This document shows, piece by piece, positions 28,784 to 40,427 of a DNA stretch of 64,000 bases; position 1 is the first letter of the stretch; each line of letters begins with the position of its first letter. Made by a program: the position numbers and the translations under genes. This DNA comes from Anastrepha obliqua (taxonomy: Eukaryota; Arthropoda; Insecta; Diptera; Tephritidae). The stretch spans positions 88,786,001 through 88,850,000 of the forward strand of contig NC_072895.1 of the NCBI RefSeq assembly GCF_027943255.1, read 5' to 3'. The notes under the pieces were generated by a model, which saw only the letters and a list, made by a program, of their open reading frames with translations, was not told where the DNA came from and searched no databases.

Positions 28784-30174
28784 CGCACTGCAATACCACA
28801 CGTTGTAAACCGATCCTCAATTCCAATTCCCACAAAATTGTTGTCGTTTAGTTTGCGACAATCGCAACAGCTGACTTTAATTTATCGATTATCGTTATGA
28901 AATGAGTTACCGAATAGCAAAATCGTTAAATATGTGGCGTTAGGACAGATAACAACGCGAATATCGTTAAAATGTGTTAGTGAATCGCACAACTGGTTTC
29001 CTTCCATGGGCGCACTTCCAATTTGCATTTATGCACTTAAAAACAAACACAACCAACTGATTAGTCTTCTTCTATCTGCTTTCCCCAGTGATTGCAAATT
29101 TTGCGTTCGTTGACATTTTTTGAAATTCTTGCTTTTGAGGGATGATTCTTGCTGACTTTGTTTAATTTTTTTGCTGGCTGGCGACCTCTTGTTTTCTTAT
29201 CGAACAAACCAACTGACTCTGTCTACTTCTGCATTGCACACCTCCCTATCGCTAGTTTCGCTCTCACTGCAAGCGGGAAATATCAACATGTTGGTGTGAA
29301 CTCCTCTAACGGCCTGACTTCTACGTGACGGGAGGCGAGCCTTTCTTCAATTCTATTTTATCTCGCATTTTTACAACTCGTACTTTGATTTCGAAGAAAG
29401 AATAAAGATTTTAAGCGCTATATGAAATTTCAGCGTACATTTTGAACGCTGATAATATACAAAATTATGAATGACATTTTTGTTGTAATTATTAAAAAAG
29501 TATTTTTATTACTGTTAGTTAAAATTGATTTGATTAGAAAATGCAAGTTCAGCGACTTTTGACTTTGTGATTACGACTTATTGCACGTACATTTCGGTGC
29601 AAATAGATTGTTTTTTTTTTTTTGAATGAGTTAAGAAAATGGACAGTAGGAAATTGCTATGTTTTATATGTAATATTATTGTAATATAATTGAATAATAT
29701 ATTGAAAAAAAAAAAAAATGTGTGTACCCGCAAATGACGCATAACCAAAAACCTAAAACTATTTTAAAGGCGAATACACAACTTTTTGAAAATAGCATTT
29801 TATTGTATTTTATACAAAATATTTTAACGCTCAATGAAAGCCCCAGAAGAATGTAAAAACCCGAAACCTTAAGATTTAATATTAGCTGTTTTATTTTGCA
29901 ATCAACCTGCAGAAGACCGTTTGTTCGAGAACTATAGTTGGACAACTGAAAATGGCACACTGGTTGATATTTCTTTTCAGTAATATTTGGCAAGCCGTTA
30001 GCAATCGTTTAACGCCAAAATGACGTTTCCAAGTTGGGAAAATTTACTTTGAAAAAAAAAAAATCTGTACGCGAAGTTCATAGAGCGAAGTTTGAGACAC
30101 AAAATATCGCTTCATCATCGTTCTTAACTTGCTGGCCTCTGTCCTTCGACTATATGGAAAGTTTAACGTAAAGT
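28784..30174. other. No recognised feature
   Basis: About 1.4 kb with no motif-bearing ORF. The 105-aa minus-strand stretch at 29676-29993 is low complexity and hydrophobic without a family match that I can name. Poly-T/poly-A runs near 29610 and 29705. Confidence 0.5.
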
Positions 30175-30540
30175 TTTTGGCGTCTTCTTCTTGACTGGCG
30201 CGATAATCGCTTAAGCGATTTAACAAAGCACACCAGTCGTTTCTTTCTTGTACTAACCGGTGCCAGTTGAACACACCAAATGAAGCCAAGTCCTTCTACA
30301 CCTGATTCTTTTAACAAAGAGGAAGTCTTCCTCTTCTCTATACCTTCCCTTCCACCAGTTGGTACCGCATCGAATATTTCCAGAGCCGGAGTGTTTGTAT
30401 CCATTCGGACGATATGACCCAGCCAACGAAGCGGTTAGATCTTAATGCGCAACGCTATGTCTATGTCGCCAAAAAACTCGTACAGCTCCTTGCACCATCG
30501 CCTACGATACTCTCCGTCATCAACGTGCAAAAGTTAAAAA
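30175..30540 (-). pseudogene. RTE-like retrotransposon ORF2, extreme C-terminus
   Basis: Minus strand: MDTNTPALEIFDAVPTGGRE at 30404 down, then (shifted) GVFNWHRLVQERNDWCALLN and ending RASQEEDA near 30180, with upstream pieces around 30430-30540. These are the conserved last residues of RTE-like ORF2 proteins. The family is not identical to the one at 170-2217. Three frames are used; the rest of the element is absent. Confidence 0.65.
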
Positions 30541-30700
30541 AATCTTCAAAGGATTTTGGCTTACGTGGCTATAAAATACAGCTCGTGCAAGAATTGAGGT
30601 CAAACGACCATCATTTGGGTTGCATCATTGCTAATTGGGCTCATTTAGATTTATTATTCAGATTTATTGGAAAAAGTAGTCAAAAATTGTACTGATGGAT
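30541..30700 (+). pseudogene. Tc1-mariner transposase fragment
   Basis: DFGLRGYKIQLVQELRSNDH at about 30552-30612 is the linker region between DNA-binding and catalytic domains of the same transposase family as the chimera at 10301-10980. Only about 50 codons remain, abutting the RTE-like fragment. Confidence 0.7.
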
Positions 30701-31984
30701 TGAGCCATGTTACTCTTAACCGCGGCGGGCATATGCCGGATATCACATTCAAATTAATGCCATGGACTTAGCTACCAGAATATAGTAAAAATACTTTTCT
30801 TTTATACTATTACTTTAAGTTCACAAGCTCTTAAAAAAATCTCCTATAGTTATCATACTTCATAACATTGGTGCCATCTCTCAGGTCGGTTGGTGAAATT
30901 TCTGAACGAAAATCAAAATAAAACGACTAATTTCGAAGAACCTTTGGTAAATATACCCGGCAAGCCGGCGGTAACTACTTCACGACCTTAATCAGATGTT
31001 CGCGAACACCCTCTCATTTTACTTCTGGGTATTTTAGGAAAAATTCCTTATGGTATCGGTATATCGATGTTCTAGAAGAGTTGCGCTTTCACGATGATTT
31101 TCACCAATATGGCGTATATGGCAAGATTTTGGAAATTCATTTATTTACCTAATAAAAGAGTAATAATTATGAGTAAATTTTTCCACTTAAAAAACTAAAG
31201 CACTGGCCACTATGGCCATCGGCTATAGTTGGTGAAAATTCGTTTGTAGGGAAAACGATCGCCAAGCGGAGGTAAGTTTCAGTTACTTGATTCTTGAATT
31301 TCATTAATTACAACACTTATATATTTATTTTATTTTATTTACCTACAGTACTTCAAAAGGTATGCACTATATTTCTATTTATCAATACCGCAGCGAGTAA
31401 AAAGCTAAGAGTCAGGCGGGTTGGAAAAAGCGCAAGCAACAAATATTTTCCAAAATCAATGCGATTTTTGACGCACTGCATTCTTTCACTTTATTTCACT
31501 AATATAGAATAGACTATAAAACCGCCCACTCAAAAACTTTGTAGAAAATCTAATTAAAAAGTTGATAATTTGGATGAAAATTTGATGAATTTTTCTGAAT
31601 TTCATACAAAGTTTGGAGTTATAAATCATTTATGGATTTTTTTCGCCTGTTGTATATATTTATTCCCTTCAAATTAGTCTACATGGTAACCAATGTATAC
31701 GATCATACTATATTCCAACGCTTTCTTCAATTTTTTTTTTTATTGTTGCCTTCAAAAAATATTATACCTGTTTATATTAACAAAAAGTAATTTGTTTTAA
31801 AGATATTTGTGATACTCGTAGTTAAGTGATACTGTAAGGCTATTGCTCTTCAGGATCATTTAGGTTCTACGTAGTTCCTTTGTAAAATATTTACTATGAT
31901 AATTTAGATAAGTACATAAGCATATTCTTATTACTATATTACAAAAGGCCTGTTGGTGTTTTTCGTTTAAGTCTCTTCTGATTG
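30701..31984. other. No recognised feature
   Basis: About 1.3 kb without motif-bearing ORFs or repeat ends. Confidence 0.5.
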
Positions 31985-32676
31985 AATTTTTCTTCAGCAG
32001 GAAGCTTCCTCATCGTCGGATTTGTGTGCGTCAGAAGTCTGCTTATGTGCCTTCTGCTCGCAGTTTGTATTGTTTTGTCAACTGTGTCGAAGTTTAAGTC
32101 GCGGTGAATGTAAGCGTTTGGTATATGCCATGCTATGGTGCATTTGTTATTGTCCTAAGTATCTTCGACTGGGTACGTTGCAGTATAGGGAAATTGGATG
32201 CCACAAACTTCTGTACCCTACTTCCAAATTGGTGCAATTGTCGTTTTGTAGATTAAGGTTTTATTTTGCAGCGAAAGCTTTGACTAAGGTCCTAGCGGCC
32301 AGTACAGTTGCCGAGAGCGATTTTTTATTTCATTTTTATTATATGGTCCTTCCAGTTTAGTTTAGAGTAAATTGTAATGCCTAAGCATATAGCTTTCGTA
32401 TCAGTATTCGCGTCAGAGTTTCCAATCTTTAAGGGGGGGTAGGGTCACAAAATCGAAATTTTTTTTCTTCACTCATCTTATAGTAAATCATTTCAAGAAT
32501 GTTGTTCCAAAATTTTAAGTGGATCGGAGCAGAACTCTCAAAGTTATAGCCTTTGTAGGCACTCTACCTCGAATGCGGAGCATCGATAATTTTTCAGAGT
32601 CATTTTTTCAAACGCGTTTTTCCCGAAACGACTTCTTAAAAGTCGGTGCCAATCACAACTCCGAAACTATTCAACC

Positions 32677-34350
32677 CAGTGGCGTAGATAGGGGGGGGGG
32701 GGGGGGGGGGGGATCAAGGGGATCAATATTGCGGATTTATAACCTATTCCATAATCACGTTTGCATTGTTATTTGTTTATGATCTCATGATGAAAAGATT
32801 TTTAGTGGCAAGAACACCCTTTGCTAAGAATAGCGAAAATGAAGAAAATGCAGAATTATCTGCTGAAACGACTGCGAAGAAACTTCGTTGTGAAGCGTCA
32901 GGCAGTGAAAATACAGTCAAAGATTTTGGCCAGATCCAAGTGTATGCTACTTGGGAGGTTTATATATATATTTATGTCATTAATTATATGATGTTCAAAT
33001 TTACAGGTGCTGCTCTTGCTAGTGGTAGAAAATCTTCAAAATTTTGAATTGGATATTTCTTTCTTGATGGGCCAAGGATTTGACGGGGCAAGTAATATGT
33101 CCGGTCAATATAAAGGTGTTTAGGCAATAATACGTAATAATTATGCGCCTCATGCTATATACGTTCATTGTGCCGCACATTCTTTGAATCTTGCTATATC
33201 CATCACTAGCAACATACCAGCCATTAGAGATTGCCTCGGTACCCTCGAAAATGTCTACATTTTCTTGCATACCCCTAAAAGAAAAGCCATTTTGGAAAAC
33301 ACGATTGAAGAATCTGATGAAACTCCACGAACGAAATCTTTGAAAAGATTGAATCTGACTCGATGGGTTTCGAAATATGAGGCCGTCAACGACTTTTTTG
33401 AGTTATTCCCGTTTGTTTACGAAACTCTAGATGCAATGAGAACCTCGGAAAAAAACGCCATGGATTTCGAATTTTAAATATGTTTACATATTATCAATGT
33501 AATTTTTCAACTTTCGTTGCCTTTGAGTCATGAATTGCAAAAGGTTAATTTAGATTTGGTCTAAGCCATGGATCTCGCCAAAGATTTGCGCCAGGAAGTA
33601 ACAAAGATTCGCGCAAAAGAAGACGCTTTTTCTGCAATTTACGAAGCTTCGAAAAAAATTGCTGAAAATCTTGACATTGAGATCAAACACAAAAGAATAG
33701 CGTGCAGACAAAAAAATCGAGCAAATTCTGAAGTTCAAAGCACGGAAGATTATTTTCGTGTGACAGCGTTTAATCCTTTTTTAGATTTTTACATCATGGA
33801 TCTTGGAGAAAGATTTACCAAACATGAAAATATATTAGAAGGATTTTCGGCCCTATTCAAGCATGATTTGAACGAAATCGACAAAGTAGCTGATAAATTC
33901 ATCAAAACAGTCTAGTTTTACCAGGAATTTCCCACTGCGGGGCTACATGCTGTTCTTGTCGAATTAAAAGTTTGGAAGAGATATTTAATTCGTAAAGGCG
34001 ATATCAAACCTGGAAACTCATTGGATCGTTGATCGCTTGAACGGATTGACTGCTCTAGCTATTCATCATGATATTCCAATCACAGCTGATGAAGTCATAG
34101 ATGAGTTATCGAAAAAATCCCGAAAACTTGATTTTCTTCTTTAATTGATGCAAGAATTTTTTGCATATTGAGGGCATCCAAGTGAAAAAATTTATCCGTA
34201 ATTTTTTTTTGTTTATATAGAGTATGGTAAGTGATTCCCATGATTATGGAAAAAGAAAACCGATAAAAATATTATATATTGAATGTAAAAGAAAGATATT
34301 GTCAAATTATATCCCCCACCCCCCATCACAAAAAGCTATCTACGCCACTG
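32677..34350 (+). mobile_element. hAT element copy 2, 1674 bp, both ends present
   Basis: Ends CAGTGGCGTAGATAG (32677) and CTATCTACGCCACTG (to 34350) are perfect 15-bp inverted repeats, flanked by a perfect 8-bp duplication ATTCAACC (32669-32676 and 34351-34358). Relative to copy 1 it lacks about 300 bp after the left end (the junction lies at a shared TCAAT) and an 18-bp tandem unit near 33450. It has the same coding remnants and the same TAG after SGQYKGV (33121), so it cannot encode a transposase. A run of about 23 G follows the left end. Confidence 0.95.
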
Positions 34351-34402
34351 ATTCAACCGATTCTTTTCAAATTTGGCACACGTTTTCTAAATCAAAAATA
34401 CC

Positions 34403-34580
34403 TCCCCCCCCCCCCCCCCCACTGTTTTTTTTTAATTTTTTTTTTTTAAGATTGTTTTTCACTTACAAATATGGCGAAATTTTTCGCCAAAAATGCTCGT
34501 TTTACGTTTTTTTGCCACCAAAACTACAAAAATGAAAAAAAAATAATTTTATTAATGGGGGGGGGGGGGGGGGGGCGAGC
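34403..34580. repeat. Long C-run and G-run
   Basis: A C-run of about 18 at 34404-34421 and a G-run of about 19 at 34557-34575 inside the TTAA element. On opposite strands they could pair or form quadruplexes. Their exact lengths may be affected by sequencing or assembly. Confidence 0.8.
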
Positions 34581-36020
34581 ATTGCGTCATACTTTAACTG
34601 AAAAATTCGACTTTTTTAGTTTCAGATGATTCTACGACGAATGCCGCTTGGCACCGCAGAGCACCTCTCGAAAAACATATCTCCAAAAAAACTCTGTCAT
34701 GGGCTTATTTGTCAATATTTTATTATTAATATTTTTTAAAAACTTATTGAAAAGATGTACAATAACATTCAACTGATTTTATTAAAGTATCTTAAGCCAT
34801 ATTTCTGTAAAAAATTCAAAAAAAAAGTGTTTTTTTTAGCGCTAAACCCTACCACCCCCTTAATGAGTCTCTGGTTACCTTTCTGTTCGTGTAATTGATT
34901 TGAATTGTTTTGTCGCCATTAATTTCTATATTCCATTTTTTGAACCAATCAATCAGAGTTTTGTTTAGGTCGTTTTGTAAAATTATTTGTGCTATGTTCG
35001 GGTCTCTGAGATGCCATCAGTACAGTGTCATCTGCAATCATGCTGAAGACGATTCTGGTAAGTCAGTGGTCCTAATACACTCAATATATGTATGAACGCG
35101 CGTCGTTATACTTAACATACAATTTTCTATCTTGGATGTAACCTTTTAGCATTAGAAAGTAGTCATATGGCAACCAACATTGGAGTTTGTGCAGTAATCC
35201 AGGGTGCCATACTTTGTCAAAGGCTTTAGCTACGTCGAGATATACCATATAGCCACGCATACTTGTTTATTGTTGAAGTCTTGATTAATTTTGTGAGTGA
35301 CTCTGTTCACTTGTTGGATTGTCGAATGTTTCCACCTAAATCCGAACTGATGTTGGGGAATTAAATTAGGCTCTATGCGATCAAAGAGTAGCTTCTCAAA
35401 TATTTCTGATATTGTCGGCAGCAGACTTATTTATTGGTCGGAACGACGATGCAAAAGTGGCGTCTTTATTAGGCTTGGGGATGGTAATGATTTCGGCAAT
35501 TTTCCATGTATTTGGGGAGTATTTGAACTTTACAGCAACGTTAAAAATGTTCATAAGAGAAATTATTGCGCTGTCGGCATATGCTTTATATTTTTTCCCA
35601 AGATGATGTCGAAATTATTGGTTTTATCTCTGTTAGTGAGTTTGATGATTTTCTCGTCTTTATTGCTCGCTGTATGAGTCAAATCAAATTCGGTGTTATT
35701 TTCATTCTGAAATATATATTTTTAAAATGTTGAGCTAAATAAGTCGTTTTTTCCGATGATCTGCGAGCTCATTGTCCGTTTGAGGTTCCTATTGATGGGA
35801 GGTGTATTGTAGGTTCGACCATATTTTTTGTCGCCTTCCATAATGGATAGTTTTTAGATTATGCTGCGTCAATATTTTTAAGGTAATTGTTTAGTTTTTT
35901 GTCTTTTTCATGTTTCAATAGTTCTTTAATTTCTTTAGTTACATTTTGTAGTCTGCCATTTTTTTCTTGGTTTTCTCTGTTGTTTTAGTTTCTTTTTTAT
36001 TTTGTTTTATATCGTCTTAA

Positions 36021-36246
36021 AAACGTTTTTAGTAGCCAAACTTCCAAGAATTCAAAACTTCAGCTCTAACTAGCGATTCCTTGGAATATAAAAAAGTTAC
36101 ACGGGCCCTGTTAGGGTTTTTAGTCAAATAGTCCCAGATATAATGAATTGTGTGAACCGGTGAAGAAAGCATGAGTTGGTCCTCCACAATACCGAGCTCC
36201 GGCAATGAACACCATAACTCAGTCGCCAGTATTCCTATACTTAGTA
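36021..36246. other. No recognised feature
   Basis: Spacer between the jockey remnant and the next mariner. Confidence 0.5.
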
Positions 36247-36838
36247 CGAGGGTAGATTGAAAAGCCCGTGCAAAAGTAAAAGCTACTTAATTGTTTGGGA
36301 TAAACCTTCTTTTACTTTTCGACGTAGTCTCCTTTTAGGCTTATACACTTCGTCCAACGCTGTTCTAGTTTGTTGATTCCTTCCGAATAATAGGATTTGT
36401 CCAAGCCTGAAAAATAGCCATTCGTATCTGCAATCACCTACTCGTTAGAATAAAATCTACTTCCCGCCAGCCGATTCTTCAAATTGGGATCACATGGTAA
36501 TCCAATGGATCGGATGTTAAACGTATTCGGACTCTATTTCCATTAGTTTTGTGATCACAACTGCTGAAGCGTGAGCTGGCGCGTTGTTGTGTTGCAAAAG
36601 GAGTTTTTTTTGAAATTACTCGACTTCCACGATTCAAACGAATGCAAAACACAAAAAGATATACCGATCTGGCTGAATCTTGGTGTGTGTTCCTCCAAAA
36701 GATGCTACTAACTAAACATAAGGGCACAAAAGGCCATGAGGTCGAAGTGCAAACCTCATAAAGAATCTAAACTGGAACTAAACATAAGCCAGTAGTGCCG
36801 TCTCTTTGACTTTGCACAGACTTTTTAAACCATTCTCG
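36247..36838 (-). mobile_element. mariner, internally deleted to 592 bp
   Basis: Left CGAGGGTAGATTGAAAAGCC (36247) and right, reverse complement, CGAGAATGGTTTAAAAAGTC are imperfect inverted repeats (also sharing GTGCAAA.GT). TA at 36245-36246 and 36839-36840. Minus strand keeps the last third of the transposase: LLLQHNNAPAHAS-like (second Asp replaced by Asn), and NRLAGSRFYSNE and CISLKGDYVEK at the end (36320-36480). Confidence 0.85.
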
Positions 36839-36840
36839 TA

Positions 36841-37062
36841 GTCCTTACTTACTCTTCGCCCTGAAGGAAGTAATTCGAAATAAATCTCTGCATGTCAACC
36901 AATGAAAATAGTCAATTGTGATCACCTCTTCGAGAGATAACACGGTCGGGAAACTTTCCCCGTGAAAGATCAATGGTTTCGTTGCTTGTGTGGCACGTAG
37001 CGCTGTCTTGTTGGAAATAAACGTTGTCCAGATCAATTGAGATATATCGTTAATCATATCTC
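36841..37062 (-). pseudogene. Tc1-mariner transposase fragment
   Basis: Minus strand from 37060: FQQDSATCHTSNETIDL-type sequence spread over two frames (the second catalytic Asp region) followed by RGKFPDRVISRRGDHN. About 70 codons; no ends seen. Adjacent to, but distinct from, the deleted mariner. Confidence 0.6.
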
Positions 37063-38498
37063 CTGTTTAACACCTAAGACCTGTTATTGGAAAGCCCTTT
37101 ATAAGCAGTCAATTGTATTGCCACAATCCTTGTAAAAACTAATTAAGGTCTATGCACCTCAGTATTGCAAAGAATGCTGAAACTCCAAAAAACTGTTTCA
37201 TCAGTTTTCAGTTTCGCTTATTTGAGAAACCCAAACATAATTCGTTCCAAATTTGAAAAAGCTTAAACGTAATTGGCTCCTGGTCGAGCTTCGTCAAGTC
37301 CAACTCACAAGGGCATAAATTTTTCAGAAATTTTTGCGTGTAAGTATCCTTTCTGCGCTGGGTGGGGGCTAGAATTCATAACGGTTAGTGGAATTATACA
37401 CTTGGAACCAAAATCTAGTTGATCTAAGAGCTGAGCATAGTAAGCGTGGGATATCTAGGGTCTGAGCGTTTCTTCTCATAAACAAATTCGAGGTGTAAAT
37501 GCGCCTAGGCAACCAGTTATGCAATCACGAATTCCACCCAGTGCTCCTTTTTCTGCGAAAAATATTCCATGCTGACAACTACTTGGCGCTACAAGGCTTA
37601 ATTTCGCATTGGGTTTAGCTTATCTGAGGGCAATCCACCAAATAAATATCATCGATGTTGTTTCCAGGCGTCGCTTATTCAGCGCTTAGTGATTAATCAT
37701 CAACAACTAATCAATTAGTGTAAATAACCACTGTAAACAAGTAATATTCTAGATGGACTTGAGTTATCAACTAAGAGTCAACTAATTAGTGTCGTAAAAT
37801 GAAACGAGAGGAAAATTTCAGAAGGTAGTAGTGGAATGAACTTTTTTCGATTCATGAATTACTGAAAATATAACACAAAAATACATTGAAAAATTTCTGA
37901 ATGTGTGCAACAATTAGGATTAAAAATATAGTAAAGAAAGTATTGTAAAAAAAGTGACTTGTTTTTATCAATTAACACATTTTCAAGCCAAACACTATCA
38001 AATATTCTCCTACTGGCTTATCTGTCCCATGCGCCTTTACTAGTTTGCGATTCTCCCGGTATTATCGATTCTTCGTAGCATCAGCAACGGGCAAAGGGGT
38101 CAAGGGCTATCGCTCGCAAACATTTGCTAAACATTGTGAGTATTTTGCCCGTGATGCAAGCGAACCTTAACACCAGCAGCAACAACAATGTTTATATTTG
38201 TGTACATGTAAGCTCATCAGCTTCTTCTGTGTTATCACTGCTCCGGGACCTTAGATTATGCTAGCGCTTTCGATCAGCGGGTACCGGCTGTGGCTAGTCG
38301 CTTTCATTCGCCATTGCAGCGGTGACAGCGAAGATGAGAGTATCGGATAGAATGTCTTGACGGACTAGTAGTTGGGTGAAACCAAAAAAATTTACAACAA
38401 AAGTGTGGAAGAGCGAATTTGTAAAGGCGGCTGCCGAACGTCTAAAGTTGTTTTTTCTTTTTCTTTTGGTGAATTATTTAATCAACAATCCGATCGTA
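37063..38498. promoter_or_regulatory. Upstream region of the ZAD zinc-finger gene; no motif identified
   Basis: About 1.4 kb with no transposon that I could name and no motif-bearing ORF. GC content rises from about 38000 toward the gene, so the proximal part is probably promoter plus 5' UTR. No TATA box recognised. Confidence 0.4.
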
Positions 38499-39881
38499 AT
38501 GACGAATTTTCAAGTTTGTCGATGTTGTTTGAGGGAGAATCCCGCTAGCACCTATGCCATTTTCGATACAATAACGGTTTTGGGTGTTGATAACAATGAC
38601 TGTGACATCTTCGAATTTGGTGAAAGTTTGTGTGCTGCTTTGCTTACCTGCGCGCCCAACCTGCACCTTGCGCCCGGTGATGGACTGCCGGAAGTGATTT
38701 GTGACCATTGTTTTTTGCGTGTGCGTGACTCCTTAGCATTCAGGCGGCGTTGCGAGGAGAGTGAACGAGAGCTGAAACGTCGTTATGCAGATACGGAACG
38801 TGCCATCGAAGAAGCACTACATCTTGTCAATTTGCTCGATACTAAGGGACAGCAAGTAGCGGATGATTTGGGGTGTGCGGTTGGTCTGCAGCTGACAGGC
38901 GAATTGGGTAAGCTAAAGCTGGAATTGTTTTAATAGAAAATACGCAAGCCTGATAAAAAGTGAATTTTCACTACTACCATCACAGGTCCAAATGAGCTTG
39001 CTATGTTGGATGACATCTTGCAATTGGAAGAGTACAGTCTTGAACATGTGCCGCATAGTGAAATTTCTACAAAGAAACAAGGCAGTAAAGCACTCATACA
39101 TCGCACCGTTAAGGATCTGCGTCTACTGAACGATACAGAAACTGTAGGTGACAGATTGCAGACATCCACAAACACTGTGGAGAATCGCGCACACCAAGAA
39201 GGCCAACCAGCTAGTCCCCAACACACTCACACCGATAGCTCAGCCTCTAACACTGATTGCTCGTCGGTGGTGAATGCTCACGATAATACACCCAGATCGC
39301 GGCATCCCTGCCCCGAATGTGAAAAGAAATTCACACGGAAATTCCAACTCAAACTGCACATGATCTCGGTGCATAAGCTCGGCGATGGTCTGCAGTATGA
39401 ATGCGACGTATGTTACAAGACTTTCGCGTCACGTCACAGCCTAAGCTATCATCAGCGTTCCGTGCACTCGGATGAACGTCCATTTGCGTGTTCGCATTGT
39501 GATCGTCGTTTCGTTTTACGTACGCAACTCTCTTCACATCTGCGCATCCACACTGGTGAAGCGAAACCGCGTAACTTCGAGTGTCTTGAGTGTGGCAAGC
39601 GTTGGCCCACCAAATCGGTATTACGCACTCATATGCGCACACATGTAACGGTACAGGAGCGCCCCTTCAAGTGTGGTGAGTGCACAAAGGCGTTCTTCAC
39701 ACGAGGCCATCTCAATTCTCATCTACTGGTGCATAGCGGCGAGAAGCCATTTGCGTGCCCCACTTGTGGTAAGTCGTACCAATGCGTGGGCAATCTGAAT
39801 AATCATATGGCACGGCAGCATGATTTTGAACGGAGCGCGGTACGTGGACGCAGCGCGACTTCGGAGAACTCTGAGCTATAG
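38499..39881 (+). CDS. ZAD-C2H2 zinc-finger protein, 434 aa, two exons
   Basis: Join 38499-38907 and 38986-39881; the 78-bp intron has GTAAGC at the donor and CACAG at the acceptor, and the joined codon (G|GT) keeps frame. ZAD domain at residues 7-71: C7 and C10 (VCRCC) with C68 and C71 (ICDHC), the treble-clef zinc site that mediates dimerisation in insect ZAD proteins. A Glu/Arg-rich helix follows (90-125), then a Ser/Thr-rich linker. Six C2H2 fingers: ~245-266, 275-297, 305-325, 335-356, 365-386 and 394-415. Linkers are mostly non-canonical; only the last has HSGEKPF. Start chosen because ZAD normally begins within 10 residues of the first Cys; an in-frame ATG at 38376 would add 41 residues. 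Probably a nuclear DNA-binding regulator; target and orthologue not identified. Confidence 0.93.
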
Positions 39882-40427
39882 GAATATCTCTATCCTATCC
39901 GCATTTCATATAATATATTCATGTTTTTTTTAATTAATCGGTTATTGTACTTACTATATTTTTTGTATAGCTTAATAGTCATTTCTTTGAAGTATTAAAT
40001 GAAATGCTTTTAATTATAGAAGATGTGCATGTATTTCCTTGGGTAAATCGTATATGTACTTGTCGAGGCTGGTTAATTGCACCGAGCAACATTACGACGT
40101 GTTTGAATTCGAAACTCTGAAGGTTTTAGGCTCTCCGTATTATGCAATTTTTTCTTTTTTCTGCTAAACGCAGAAAACTTGAAGGAATTGGAAAATTGGT
40201 GTTTCATAAACCATATTTATTTGATTTATTTTCCATTTTTTTGAGAATTTATAAATCTGTGCAAATGCTATAAATCAGAATTAAATTCATGAAAGTGCCA
40301 CAAAAAAGTTGTACTAAAAAAACACGTATTAAAAATTTAGCGATGTGTTTTGATAGTTTTGAACACTTTGAACACTTTGCCCTACAAATACATTTAACAT
40401 ATAATAGTTCTTTATTTAACATTATTA
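39882..40427. other. 3' flank of the ZAD gene; nothing else recognised
   Basis: AT-rich. ATTAAA at about 39995 could be a variant polyadenylation signal; no canonical AATAAA seen nearby. The opposite open frames at 40249-40546 have no motif. Confidence 0.4.

Larger units (their letters stand above)
32429..34863. mobile_element. TTAA-flanked element containing a hAT insertion
   Basis: TTAAGGGGGGGTAGGGTCAC at 32429 and GTGACC-like inverse end ACCCTACCACCCCCTTAA finishing at 34863 are inverted repeats. Without the hAT (32677-34350 plus an 8-bp duplication) it would be about 753 bp, like its relatives. Internal signature CAAACGCGTTTTTCCCGAAA near 32609. It sits in a jockey coding sequence where exactly one TTAA completes the reading frame, proving the TTAA duplication. 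Confidence 0.85.
31985..36020 (-). pseudogene. jockey-clade reverse transcriptase remnant, split by a TTAA element
   Basis: Two segments, 34864-36020 (upstream) and 31985-32428 (downstream), minus strand. Upstream: EIKELLKHEKDKKLNNYLKN-type linker (35900), NYPLWKATK, VETFDNPT-type and MVYLDVAKAFDKVWHPGLLH (about 35190-35260), the last being the RT block with the catalytic Asp. Across the insertion the frame reads VTRDSLKIGNSDAN with the two halves meeting in SLK. Downstream: ICLGITIYSKLNWKDHIIKM, then QSKILRTITNAPWHIPNAYI and RDLNFDTV. Several frameshifts. Similar to, but diverged from, the jockey at 20260. Confidence 0.8.

Noticed and set aside
29676..29993. Minus-strand 105-aa hydrophobic ORF as a small membrane protein
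   Set aside because: Low-complexity AT-rich translation, no start context or homologue that I can name.
32022..32360. Plus-strand 112-aa Cys-rich ORF
   Set aside because: The minus strand reads as jockey RT tail (NAPWHIPNAYI, RDLNFDTV); the plus ORF is its shadow.
39349..39642. Minus-strand 97-aa ORF over the zinc-finger exon
   Set aside because: Antisense of the C2H2 finger array.
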